Part shown: piece after piece, positions 8,874-17,356 of the stretch
How the letters are laid out: every line of letters begins with the position of its first letter
Position numbering within the stretch: the first letter of the stretch is position 1
From: UBA6120 sp035361955
GTDB taxonomy: Bacteria > Bacillota_I > Bacilli_A > RFN20 > CAG-826
Length of the DNA: 64,000 bases
Direction: 5' to 3'
NCBI GenBank assembly: GCA_035361955.1
Contig: DAOSDC010000003.1
Span: 36,903 to 100,902, forward strand
Notes under the pieces: model-generated
Told to the model about the DNA's origin: nothing
What the model saw: the letters and a program-made list of their open reading frames with translations, nothing else
Database searches by the model: none
Translations under genes and position numbers: made by a program

Positions 8874-10430
8874 TTATATGGCGAAGCGAATTGTCGCTTG
8901 ATATCGGTCGAGACTTACGATTTCGAATGTGAAAGGCAAGGTGGCGCCGGAGTTGAATTGAAAATCGCTAAAGGCGTCTTGTCCAAACGTATCTCCGACA
9001 TAAAACAGCGTATCGTTAGTCGCCATTTCCCCGCCAAGGAAAGTGGCCGTATCGCCTTTTTCCAGCAACCGATAAATCAAATTTTCGTTGAGCGTGGTCG
9101 CATATGTGTTGGTGTGGGCGACGTTGCGATAATAGCTGCCTGGCGCAGGTAAATCGTCTATAGACACCTCGTTTTCATAACCGATGAACGTATCGCCGCT
9201 GACGCGATGATAACTGGCACGCGCATCAACGTGATACACCTTGATGCCACGATTGCCCATCAGGCGCGCGGACGCATGGCCATAGGCACGTTCGGAGTCG
9301 ACATAATTTAAACCATTGGGGGCATAAAATTCGATGGCTAAATATTCGTCAAACGCTTTGCCGTTCCAATCGGGGGCAATGATGATCGCTTCGCCGTGAT
9401 TGACGAAAGGACGGATCGTAATGTCGCCCGGACCGGTAACTACATATGGGCGCGTCCAATCAAGCAGCATTTTCGAAAGGACGGTATGGTCTCCGATTGA
9501 ATAATCCATCATGTCGACTTTTCCCGTGGGTCCGTGTGTATATTGATAGCGCTTAAATAGCGAATCTTCCGGATTAAATGTGGGAAACGAAGCAGGAATC
9601 GACGACGTATTGTAATAATCGGTCAAACCTAGCAAATGTCCGACTTCGTGAATGAACGTGTGGGGATCGCCTTTGCCGCGGTAAACGTTTAAGAAATGGT
9701 AGGATGCCCACACATAGCCATTACCGATTGGGTCGCCAACCGACAAGCTACCGTCGATGCCGGTGTCAAACGATGTAAACGCCCAAAACACCGAGTCGTT
9801 ATTAATATAGGGTGCCGCGTACACGAGAAAAACGGCGTCGATATAACCATCGTTATTCATGTCATAGTCGGTAATCGAACCGTATTCTTGTTTATACCAG
9901 GAGATTGCCGCTTTCAAAATACGTTCTGTGGCCACCGTTTTACTGCCAGAACTAGCAAGCGCGGCGACTGATTCATCGCTATTAAACCAATCGCTGACCA
10001 TGCCTTCAAATATTAACTGCCCATAACTTGAGGCATGATAAAAACTGGTGACTGATTCCCACTGGGTCGTTTTTGACTGGCCAAAGAACGCGTTTTTGAT
10101 GACGGTGATGCTGCCTTGTTCTCCTTCGGGCAAGGCACTGGCCCGATAATCGGTGAAGTCAACGGGAATTACGAGCAACCGTTGATAGCCTGTTGTGTCC
10201 ATCGTCATCGTTTTTTGAGTACCGTTAGGATGTTCGCGCCGCAAAGCCGTATAGTCATCGGTATATGCCCCGGGGCGATAATAATTAGCAGCGGTAATTT
10301 CCGGTTGCGGAAAAGCGATTGGGTCGCCTTGATAAGCAAGGTATTCCGGCACTCCAAACGCGCAACTGGACAAAAGGGCTGCCAAAACGGTCGCCATCAG
10401 CGTCGTTTTGACCAAAAACGTTTTACTCAT
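8874..10430 (-). CDS. M6-family metalloprotease lipoprotein (downstream copy)
   Basis: Predicted secreted zinc protease of the immune inhibitor A-like M6 family (518 aa). A signal peptide ending LAALLSSC predicts lipidation at Cys23 and anchoring on the outer face of the membrane. The catalytic motif HEVGHLLGL (261-269) is followed by TDYYN, and an EF-hand-like calcium loop DYDMNNDGYID lies at 188-198. The C-terminal 150 residues look beta-rich. Its ATG overlaps the stop of the upstream M6 gene (ATGA), so the pair is translationally coupled. The two proteins share layout and motifs but are well diverged, suggesting an old tandem duplication. Substrate unknown; no strong terminator after it. 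Confidence 0.85.
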   Translation of the reverse strand: MSKTFLVKTTLMATVLAALLSSCAFGVPEYLAYQGDPIAFPQPEITAANYYRPGAYTDDYTALRREHPNGTQKTMTMDTTGYQRLLVIPVDFTDYRASALPEGEQGSITVIKNAFFGQSKTTQWESVTSFYHASSYGQLIFEGMVSDWFNSDESVAALASSGSKTVATERILKAAISWYKQEYGSITDYDMNNDGYIDAVFLVYAAPYINNDSVFWAFTSFDTGIDGSLSVGDPIGNGYVWASYHFLNVYRGKGDPHTFIHEVGHLLGLTDYYNTSSIPASFPTFNPEDSLFKRYQYTHGPTGKVDMMDYSIGDHTVLSKMLLDWTRPYVVTGPGDITIRPFVNHGEAIIIAPDWNGKAFDEYLAIEFYAPNGLNYVDSERAYGHASARLMGNRGIKVYHVDARASYHRVSGDTFIGYENEVSIDDLPAPGSYYRNVAHTNTYATTLNENLIYRLLEKGDTATFLGGEMATNDTLFYVGDTFGQDAFSDFQFNSGATLPFTFEIVSLDRYQATIRFAI

Positions 10431-11995
10431 GTTAAAAGTTGTTCACGCCATGAAATCGAAATCGTGGCCACTTCCGTGTCAATCGTGTCAATCGTAATCG
10501 AATAATTGAAAATCGTTCCATTATTAAAAGTATAGTTAGGATAATTAGTTTCGTCAAAAGCCATACCTTCGGTAAAAAGTGAGCGATTCGTCGCCACATA
10601 TCCATGCCGCAAACGAGTGCTGCCATCAGGTTCTAATAGCCGCAGCAATTTATTGCTGGCGACCGCGCTTCGACTAGCGGTATTCGAGTTGGCGATGCCA
10701 TAGTAAACATCGTTTGTTCTGACACCGATGTTTCTAACGTAATCAGAAAATTGAAAACTTCCCAATCCGCGGATGAAACGTCCTAACCGCGCATCGACGT
10801 GATAAATTTTTATGCCATCGATTGAAAACGTCCGTGGGTAGTAACCGGCAAATTGTTGTAACGAATCCTTTTTATTCAAACCTTGGGGCTGGTAATACTC
10901 AATCAATAAGTATTCGTCAAGCAACGTGTCATCGTAATTGATTGGAATGATGGCGACATCTGGCTGCTGATATAAAGGTCGTAGACTCACATCGGTGGGC
11001 TTGGTCACTACTTTAGGTGTCAGCCATCCAAATACAGCTTTAGAAAAACCGTTATGGTCACCGACGTTATAGTCCATCATGTCGATGCCACCGGCGCTAC
11101 CCCAATCGCCTCGGTCGGAGTCATATGTATAATAGTCGGGCAAACCGAGAAAGTGACCGATTTCGTGAATGTATGTGTGAGCGTCCACTTCCAATTTGCC
11201 TTGAGAGTCGGTCCACGGATGGAAAATGGGCTCATCATCGTCTCCGCGAACAATGCGTCCTTGTTCATCGCGTTCGAGATATCCGTCTTTGTACATGAAG
11301 TCATAACTGGACCAACCATAATGGAAGACGCCGGGACGATCGGTATTGGCAACGCCGGCATTGTCGTATTTGGTGTAAGCCCAAAACACGCGGTTATCAT
11401 CGACAAGCGGGTCTTCTTTGGCATTGGCCGGAACTGAATAGATAAAATATACGGCATCGATAAAGCCGTCACCATCGGTGTCAAGTCGCGTTAGATTGTC
11501 GGCATAAGTTTCACGATACCAAGTAATCGCCGGACGCATTACGTCATTGGTGACATCGTATCGTCCGCCTTCAGCGAGCTGTGCGGCACTGACACTTGGA
11601 GTATACCAAGGCGAGACTTCGCCATAAAAGCGCAATTGCTCATAGCTTGAAGCTTGATAATATGAAGCGACGGAATGCCACAATATGTCTTCTTCATCCT
11701 CAAAAAACGCCTTCTCGATGTCATCTTTGACGACTTGACAGCCGCCAATTAAATCGGCGCACGGAAAATCGGTAAACGAAATCGGAATGACCAAAATGGG
11801 TACATCCCCGATTGTCGGGGTCGATGATTTGTATCCTTGGGCAATGCGCGCTTGTTTGTATGTGTTTCGATACGAACTTGGTTCATAAGTCGCGGGCAGT
11901 TCGCTTGATGTCGATGAATTTTGTGAACTATACACGCATGATGAAAGCACGATTAGTAATAGCGGAAACCATGTTTTGAATCGAATCCGACTCAT
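10427..11995 (-). CDS. M6-family metalloprotease lipoprotein (upstream copy)
   Basis: Paralogue of the next protease (522 aa), also a predicted lipoprotein: lipobox LIVLSSC with lipidated Cys20, then a Ser/Thr-rich linker. Zinc-binding HEIGHFLGL at 277-285 followed by PDYYT; calcium-type loop LDTDGDGFID at 171-180. It carries an extra charged loop (about 235-265) compared with the downstream copy. The start lies 3 nt after the NCS2 permease stop, so permease and both proteases probably share one mRNA. Immune inhibitor A-type enzymes degrade host or environmental proteins; here the role is inferred from family only. Confidence 0.85.
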   Translation of the reverse strand: MSRIRFKTWFPLLLIVLSSCVYSSQNSSTSSELPATYEPSSYRNTYKQARIAQGYKSSTPTIGDVPILVIPISFTDFPCADLIGGCQVVKDDIEKAFFEDEEDILWHSVASYYQASSYEQLRFYGEVSPWYTPSVSAAQLAEGGRYDVTNDVMRPAITWYRETYADNLTRLDTDGDGFIDAVYFIYSVPANAKEDPLVDDNRVFWAYTKYDNAGVANTDRPGVFHYGWSSYDFMYKDGYLERDEQGRIVRGDDDEPIFHPWTDSQGKLEVDAHTYIHEIGHFLGLPDYYTYDSDRGDWGSAGGIDMMDYNVGDHNGFSKAVFGWLTPKVVTKPTDVSLRPLYQQPDVAIIPINYDDTLLDEYLLIEYYQPQGLNKKDSLQQFAGYYPRTFSIDGIKIYHVDARLGRFIRGLGSFQFSDYVRNIGVRTNDVYYGIANSNTASRSAVASNKLLRLLEPDGSTRLRHGYVATNRSLFTEGMAFDETNYPNYTFNNGTIFNYSITIDTIDTEVATISISWREQLLT

Positions 11996-11998
11996 GGA

Positions 11999-13393
11999 CT
12001 ACTCCACAATGCGCGGAGTCGCCAAATTCATTAAAAACGCCAATGCGATAATAATCGCGTAGCTAGGGATCGGCGTCATGCCCGCCATTAACCGAAATGT
12101 CGTGTTGCCAAGAAAATCGGAAATAAATTCCATTGTTGATAGCGTAAGGCCAAGCCCGAGTACGATTAGTGAAAGCGCCGTCGCCTGTGGGTGCAAATCA
12201 TCATGAACGAGTCGCGCAACACGATTAAAACCTTTGACAGCTTCAAATCCAATCCAGCCAATCAGCACGCCTCCGATGACTGGTAAAGGAATCGCGTTAA
12301 GATAATAACTTATGAGCGGAAACAGCCCAATTGATATTGTGATCAGCGCAATGAAAATCAAACTAATGGGATGGGCTTTTGTGCGGCCGACGCCCATTTT
12401 GACGGTGTCTTCGCTAATGGCTAGTGGGTAGCCCCCGACCATTGAGCCAATCATCGTGGCAATGCCTTCGCTTAAAAGCGTCTTATCGGCATGCAAACCT
12501 TCGCTCGAATGCGGTTCTTTTAACACGTAAACCGTCATCGCGTGAATGTGCTCGCTGATGGCGACTAGTACCAAAGGAACGATCAATAGTAAGCTCTCCA
12601 AATCGAAATGTAAGTATTGCCAAAAACCAAAATTAGCTTCCAAATCGTGGAAAACTGTCAGTGCAACATCGGGAATGACAATAAGGCGGAATAACAATGT
12701 ATGGTCTAGCGACTCCGACAACCACAACAATTCGATGGCATCGACGATGACCGTCGTCACTATTCCCGTCAAGATACCAAATAAGGCGGCCAACATCGCT
12801 TGCCCAGCCGGTTTTTTGCTTAAAAATGTCGTGACCGTATAGCCAAATAGCGCCATTAATCCAATCGTGATAAATTTCCACATCGGTGTGCTCGTTTCAA
12901 CCAGCGGATCGTAAAACGAAAACATGAACACGCGGGGAAGTAGCGACAGTGCCAATAACACAATCAGGCTTCCCGAAAAAGTCGGTGAGAAGATCCGGCG
13001 CATTTTCTTGACGCCGACATAACGAACGAGCGTTGCTCCGAATACATATAGCAAACCGCTGACCCAAAGCGACACCAACAGACCACCCAAACGGAAGTTC
13101 CAAGCTGGCGTACCGATTGCCAACGTTTCATAACCGCGCATGAAAATTACTAGTGCGGGTAAGAAAACGAACGAAGGCATCGTGACAAACGGCATCGATT
13201 TACCACCGAATATCGTGACGAGAATCGTACCCAAACCAAGGGCTAGTAAAAGCGGACCGAGTCCGATGTTTGCAGCAGCGGCAACTAATAGCGACAAAGA
13301 AAAAAGTGCTCCGAATTGACCGAAAGCATGCGATAGGCCTAGTTTCAATTTCGATTTTTTGCCCAAATCATTCATATCGATATAATACAACAA
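11999..13393 (-). CDS. NCS2-family nucleobase permease (UraA/PbuX-like)
   Basis: Multi-pass membrane symporter probably importing a purine or pyrimidine base (464 aa if started at TTG 13393; ATG 13375 gives the more usual start MNDLGKKSK). The TM8 substrate motif ISEHIHAM is recognisable against UraA-type SEHIGHL. The TM10 region GGYPLAISEDTVKMGVGRTK keeps the expected position but departs from the common NTTYGEN-type sequence, so specificity is uncertain. No Shine-Dalgarno site precedes either start, and the coding region begins just past the rpoC terminator. First gene of a probable operon with two M6 lipoproteins. Confidence 0.75.
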   Translation of the reverse strand: MLYYIDMNDLGKKSKLKLGLSHAFGQFGALFSLSLLVAAAANIGLGPLLLALGLGTILVTIFGGKSMPFVTMPSFVFLPALVIFMRGYETLAIGTPAWNFRLGGLLVSLWVSGLLYVFGATLVRYVGVKKMRRIFSPTFSGSLIVLLALSLLPRVFMFSFYDPLVETSTPMWKFITIGLMALFGYTVTTFLSKKPAGQAMLAALFGILTGIVTTVIVDAIELLWLSESLDHTLLFRLIVIPDVALTVFHDLEANFGFWQYLHFDLESLLLIVPLVLVAISEHIHAMTVYVLKEPHSSEGLHADKTLLSEGIATMIGSMVGGYPLAISEDTVKMGVGRTKAHPISLIFIALITISIGLFPLISYYLNAIPLPVIGGVLIGWIGFEAVKGFNRVARLVHDDLHPQATALSLIVLGLGLTLSTMEFISDFLGNTTFRLMAGMTPIPSYAIIIALAFLMNLATPRIVE

Positions 13394-13410
13394 TCTATTT
13401 GTTTAACTAT

Positions 13411-13437
13411 AAAAAAAGCGTGGTTCTCCACGCTTTT
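13411..13437 (-). terminator. Rho-independent terminator after rpoC
   Basis: Minus strand AAAAGCGTGG-AGAA-CCACGCTTTT, a perfect 10-bp stem with a tetraloop followed by seven T. It starts 7 nt after the rpoC stop and is one of the strongest terminators of the window. Confidence 0.92.
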
Positions 13438-13443
13438 AATCTT

Positions 13444-16400
13444 TTATTCGTCGAGTGACAAATTATCGTCGAATTGGTCCATCCATTGTTCGTGGCTTTC
13501 ACGATAATTGTTGCGGATGTTGCGCATGAATTCCTCGACGGAGAAATCACTCGTCAACTCGGCGCGCTGCTCATCGGTTTTAAGACCACGGCCAGCGGGA
13601 ATCATTTTGCCGGTAATCACGTTTTCTTTGAGTCCGTGAAGGACGTCGGTTTTTCCTTTGATGGCGGCATCGGTAAGCACGCGTGTCGTTTCTTGGAAAC
13701 TGGCCGCCGATAAGAATGATTCGGTTTCCAGTGCCGATTTAGCGATACCAAGTAGACGCGGTACGCCGACGGCCGGCGTTTTGCCTTCGGCAAGGGCCAG
13801 GGCGTTTTTCTCGGTGAAGACATTAATGTCTACCCGTGTTCCCGGAATCAAATCGGTGTCGCCGCCATCGATGACCACGAGTTTGCGCAGCATTTGACGC
13901 ACGATGACTTCGATATGTTTGTCAGCGATGTTGGCGCCGTTGCCTTGATACACTTTTTGGACTTCTTTGATGATGTATTTTTGTACGGCGTTGACATCGG
14001 CGTATTTAAGCAAGTCTTTGGGATAAATCGCACCTTCGGAAATCTTTTGGCCCGGATTGACTTCGTCGCCTACTTGAACGCGTAACCGCGCTCCGAAATT
14101 AGTGGCGTAATCGCGGGTGTCGCCATTGTCTTCATTGACGACTCTGACGGTGAATCTTCCACCATTTTCATCGATGGAGACGACTTTTCCGGAAATGCCG
14201 CTGATGACGGCTTCGCCCTTGGGCGTCCGCGCTTCGAAAATTTCTTGAACACGGGGGAGACCGTCGGTGATGTTACGACCGGCGACGCCGCCTTCGTGGA
14301 ACGTTCTCATCGTCAACTGCGTGCCTGGTTCGCCGATTGATTGGGCGGCGATAATGCCGACCGCTTCGCCCACTTCAACTAGTTTGCCCGTCGCCAAGTT
14401 GCGACCATAACATTTTTGGCAAATGCCGTCTTTGCTTTCACAGCCAAACACCGAGCGAATCATGACATCGGTTACTCCGGCGTCAACGATGGCTCGCGCA
14501 TCGAGTTCATCCATCAAATGGTCGGCTTCAACGATAATCTCGCCGGTTTGGGGATGGACGACCGCTTTAAGTGTATAGCGTCCAACGAGCCGGTTGTACA
14601 AAGGAGTAATGACCGCTTGACGCGAAGAGTCCATAATCGTGAACACGTTGGTGCCTCGATCAGTGTGGCAGTCTTCTTCGCGAATGATGACGTCTTGGGC
14701 GACGTCGACGAGTTTACGCGTCAAATATCCAGAGTCCGCCGTTTTTAGCGCGGTGTCGGCTCCGACTTTACGCGCACCGTGGGTGGCGATGAAGAATTCG
14801 GCGATTGAAAGACCCTCACGGAACGAGGAACGAATCGGTAGTTCGATGAAGCGACCGCTTGGTTTGCTCATCAAACCACGGTAACCAATCAGCTGCTGGA
14901 AGTTACTCGCCTTGCCGCGAGCACCGGAGTTGAAGATGATGTTCAAGGGGTTGTCGTTGCTATTTTGCATCATCGTGACGACGGCGTTTTTGATTTGGGC
15001 TTGGACATCGTCTTTCCAAACGGTGACCACTTGTTGATACCGTTCTTCGTCAGTCAAAAGCCCTTGTTCATATTGATCTTGGATCAAAGCGACGCGATCA
15101 TCGCCTGCCTTAATGAGATTTTTCTTGTTTTCGAGAACCAAGATGTCGCTTAAAGCGACGGTTAAACCTGACTGGGTTGCGAAACGGAACCCTTGGTCTT
15201 TCATCTTGTCGAGAATCGCCGAGGTCTTGCTCGTGCCGTAACGGTGGAACACTTCCTTGATGATTTCCGCAAGATCTTTGCTGCCATATGGCGTTAAAAC
15301 GTGCTTTTTGGCAAATACTTCCGGAATATTGGTGCCTTTGGGCACGAAGTATTCCTCTAAATCCATCTTGAGATTGATGGAGTTTTTATTGTTGAGGTAG
15401 GGGAAATCGGACGGGAAAATTTGGTTAAAGAATACTTTACCGACGCTAGTAAGCAAATAACCTTCGTTCATTTCATCGCTGAATCCGTCTTTACGCAATG
15501 CGTAACCGGGAAGGGCGATGCGGTTGTGAAGGTGAATTTGCTTGGTCGAGAAAGCGAGGTTTACTTCTTCGAAACTGCGGAACACTTTGCCTTCGCAAGT
15601 TGCGAACAGTTCGTATTGTTCGGCTTGGGTATTGTCGCCTAGCGCACGGGAATTCGCGGCTTTGCGCAGAAAGTCGGCTTTGGTTTGTTCCATCGTCAAA
15701 TAGAAATTACCGATGACCATGTCTTGCGAAGGCGTGGCAATCGGGAGCCCGTCTTTGGGACCCAAGATGTTATTGCTGGCCAGCATTAAATTGAGCGCTT
15801 CTTCTTGCGCGGCTTTTGAAAGCGGGACGTGGACGGCCATTTGGTCGCCGTCAAAGTCGGCGTTGAAGCCCGTACAAACGAGCGGGTGCAACCGAATCGC
15901 GCGACCTTCGACGAGTTTTGGCTGGAACGCTTGGATACCCAAACGGTGCAATGTCGGCGCGCGGTTTAATAAGACTGGATGTTTTGAAATGATTTCTTCG
16001 AGAATATCGAACACGACTTCGTCGTAATTGTCGACTTTCTTGTCAGCTTGCTTATGGCTCGTGGCAAATCCGCGTTCAATCAGCAATCCGGCGATAAACG
16101 GACGTAGCAATTGGATGGCCATCTCGCGCGGCAGTCCGCATTCATACATTTTTAAATCGGGACCGACGGCAATGACCGAACGGCCAGAGTAGTCGACCCG
16201 TTTACCCAATAGGTTTTGACGGAAGCGGCCTTGCTTGCCTTTTAAAGCGCTCGAGAGCGATTTAAGTTCACGGCCGGAACCACCCGATGATAACACGGGT
16301 TTGCCCCTTCTTCCATTATCAATCAGGGCGTCGACGGCTTCTTGAAGCATGCGCTTTTCGTTACGAAGCATCGTCGTCGGCGCTTTGATGTTGATTAAGT

Positions 16401-17343
16401 TTTTGAGGCGGCGATTACGGGCGATAAGCCGACGATATAAATCGTTGAGGTCGCTCGTGGCGAAACGTCCGCCATCGAGTTGTAGCATCGGGCGTAAATC
16501 CGGTGGGATGACCGGTAAAACGTCGAGCACCATCCATTCGGGGCGATTGCCCGATTGCCGGAACGATTCAACGATTTCGAGTCGCTTCGTCAGCTTGGTG
16601 CGTCGTTGGGTCGTGCATTCTTTTAACTCTTTGTCAATCGCTTCCGCTTCGCGGTCAAGATCGACTTCGCGTAACAACCGCTTGATTGCTTCGGCACCTT
16701 CGCCGAATTCAGCGCCGGTATGTTTGGCGATAAAGCCGGTAATTACTTCGAAATTGATTGGTTCAAAGCGGTTTTCGAGCTTTTCGATATATTCTTGGGC
16801 ACGGGCCCCGTCGTAGGTTCCTTCGAGTTGCTCAATGAATTCCTTAATGACGGCGACAAAGTCGATGCGACCCGTCTTTTCGTCAATGACTTGACGGTAT
16901 TTCAGTATTTTGGATGAGCCGGGATTGAGGCAAATAAGCGTCGATCCGGCTAAGTAGACGATTTCTTCAAGTTGCTTGGCGTTGATATCAAGTACCAAGG
17001 CGATGCGCGAAGGAATACCTTTGACATACCAAATGTGCGCGCATGGTGTCGCTAACTCGATATGGCCCATCCGTTCGCGACGGGCATCTTTGGTCATGAC
17101 TTCGACGCCACATTTTTCGCATACGACGCCAGCATAACGTTGTTTTTTGTATTTGCCGCAATGGCATTCATAGTCTTTGCTCGGACCGAAAATCTTTTCA
17201 CAGAAAAGACCTTGCATTTCCGGCTTTTGGCTTCGATAGTTGATGGTTTCCGGTTTTAAGACTTCGCCATAGGACCAGCTTCTGATCGCTTCGGGTGAGG
17301 CCAGGCCGACTTTGATTTTGCTAATTCGATTAATGTCAAACAT
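13444..17343 (-). CDS. rpoC: DNA-directed RNA polymerase subunit beta'
   Basis: Catalytic subunit of RNA polymerase (1299 aa). The N-terminal zinc-binding cysteines are C60, C62, C75 and C78; the Mg-binding catalytic loop NADFDGDQ is at 494-501; the second zinc site (CESKDGICQKCYGR) and the bridge/trigger region QLTMRTFHEGGVAG are present. Length and order are of the compact Firmicutes type. It follows rpoB by 13 nt and ends at a strong terminator. Confidence 0.99.
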   Translation of the reverse strand: MFDINRISKIKVGLASPEAIRSWSYGEVLKPETINYRSQKPEMQGLFCEKIFGPSKDYECHCGKYKKQRYAGVVCEKCGVEVMTKDARRERMGHIELATPCAHIWYVKGIPSRIALVLDINAKQLEEIVYLAGSTLICLNPGSSKILKYRQVIDEKTGRIDFVAVIKEFIEQLEGTYDGARAQEYIEKLENRFEPINFEVITGFIAKHTGAEFGEGAEAIKRLLREVDLDREAEAIDKELKECTTQRRTKLTKRLEIVESFRQSGNRPEWMVLDVLPVIPPDLRPMLQLDGGRFATSDLNDLYRRLIARNRRLKNLINIKAPTTMLRNEKRMLQEAVDALIDNGRRGKPVLSSGGSGRELKSLSSALKGKQGRFRQNLLGKRVDYSGRSVIAVGPDLKMYECGLPREMAIQLLRPFIAGLLIERGFATSHKQADKKVDNYDEVVFDILEEIISKHPVLLNRAPTLHRLGIQAFQPKLVEGRAIRLHPLVCTGFNADFDGDQMAVHVPLSKAAQEEALNLMLASNNILGPKDGLPIATPSQDMVIGNFYLTMEQTKADFLRKAANSRALGDNTQAEQYELFATCEGKVFRSFEEVNLAFSTKQIHLHNRIALPGYALRKDGFSDEMNEGYLLTSVGKVFFNQIFPSDFPYLNNKNSINLKMDLEEYFVPKGTNIPEVFAKKHVLTPYGSKDLAEIIKEVFHRYGTSKTSAILDKMKDQGFRFATQSGLTVALSDILVLENKKNLIKAGDDRVALIQDQYEQGLLTDEERYQQVVTVWKDDVQAQIKNAVVTMMQNSNDNPLNIIFNSGARGKASNFQQLIGYRGLMSKPSGRFIELPIRSSFREGLSIAEFFIATHGARKVGADTALKTADSGYLTRKLVDVAQDVIIREEDCHTDRGTNVFTIMDSSRQAVITPLYNRLVGRYTLKAVVHPQTGEIIVEADHLMDELDARAIVDAGVTDVMIRSVFGCESKDGICQKCYGRNLATGKLVEVGEAVGIIAAQSIGEPGTQLTMRTFHEGGVAGRNITDGLPRVQEIFEARTPKGEAVISGISGKVVSIDENGGRFTVRVVNEDNGDTRDYATNFGARLRVQVGDEVNPGQKISEGAIYPKDLLKYADVNAVQKYIIKEVQKVYQGNGANIADKHIEVIVRQMLRKLVVIDGGDTDLIPGTRVDINVFTEKNALALAEGKTPAVGVPRLLGIAKSALETESFLSAASFQETTRVLTDAAIKGKTDVLHGLKENVITGKMIPAGRGLKTDEQRAELTSDFSVEEFMRNIRNNYRESHEQWMDQFDDNLSLDE

Positions 17344-17356
17344 GTGTATGCCTCCC

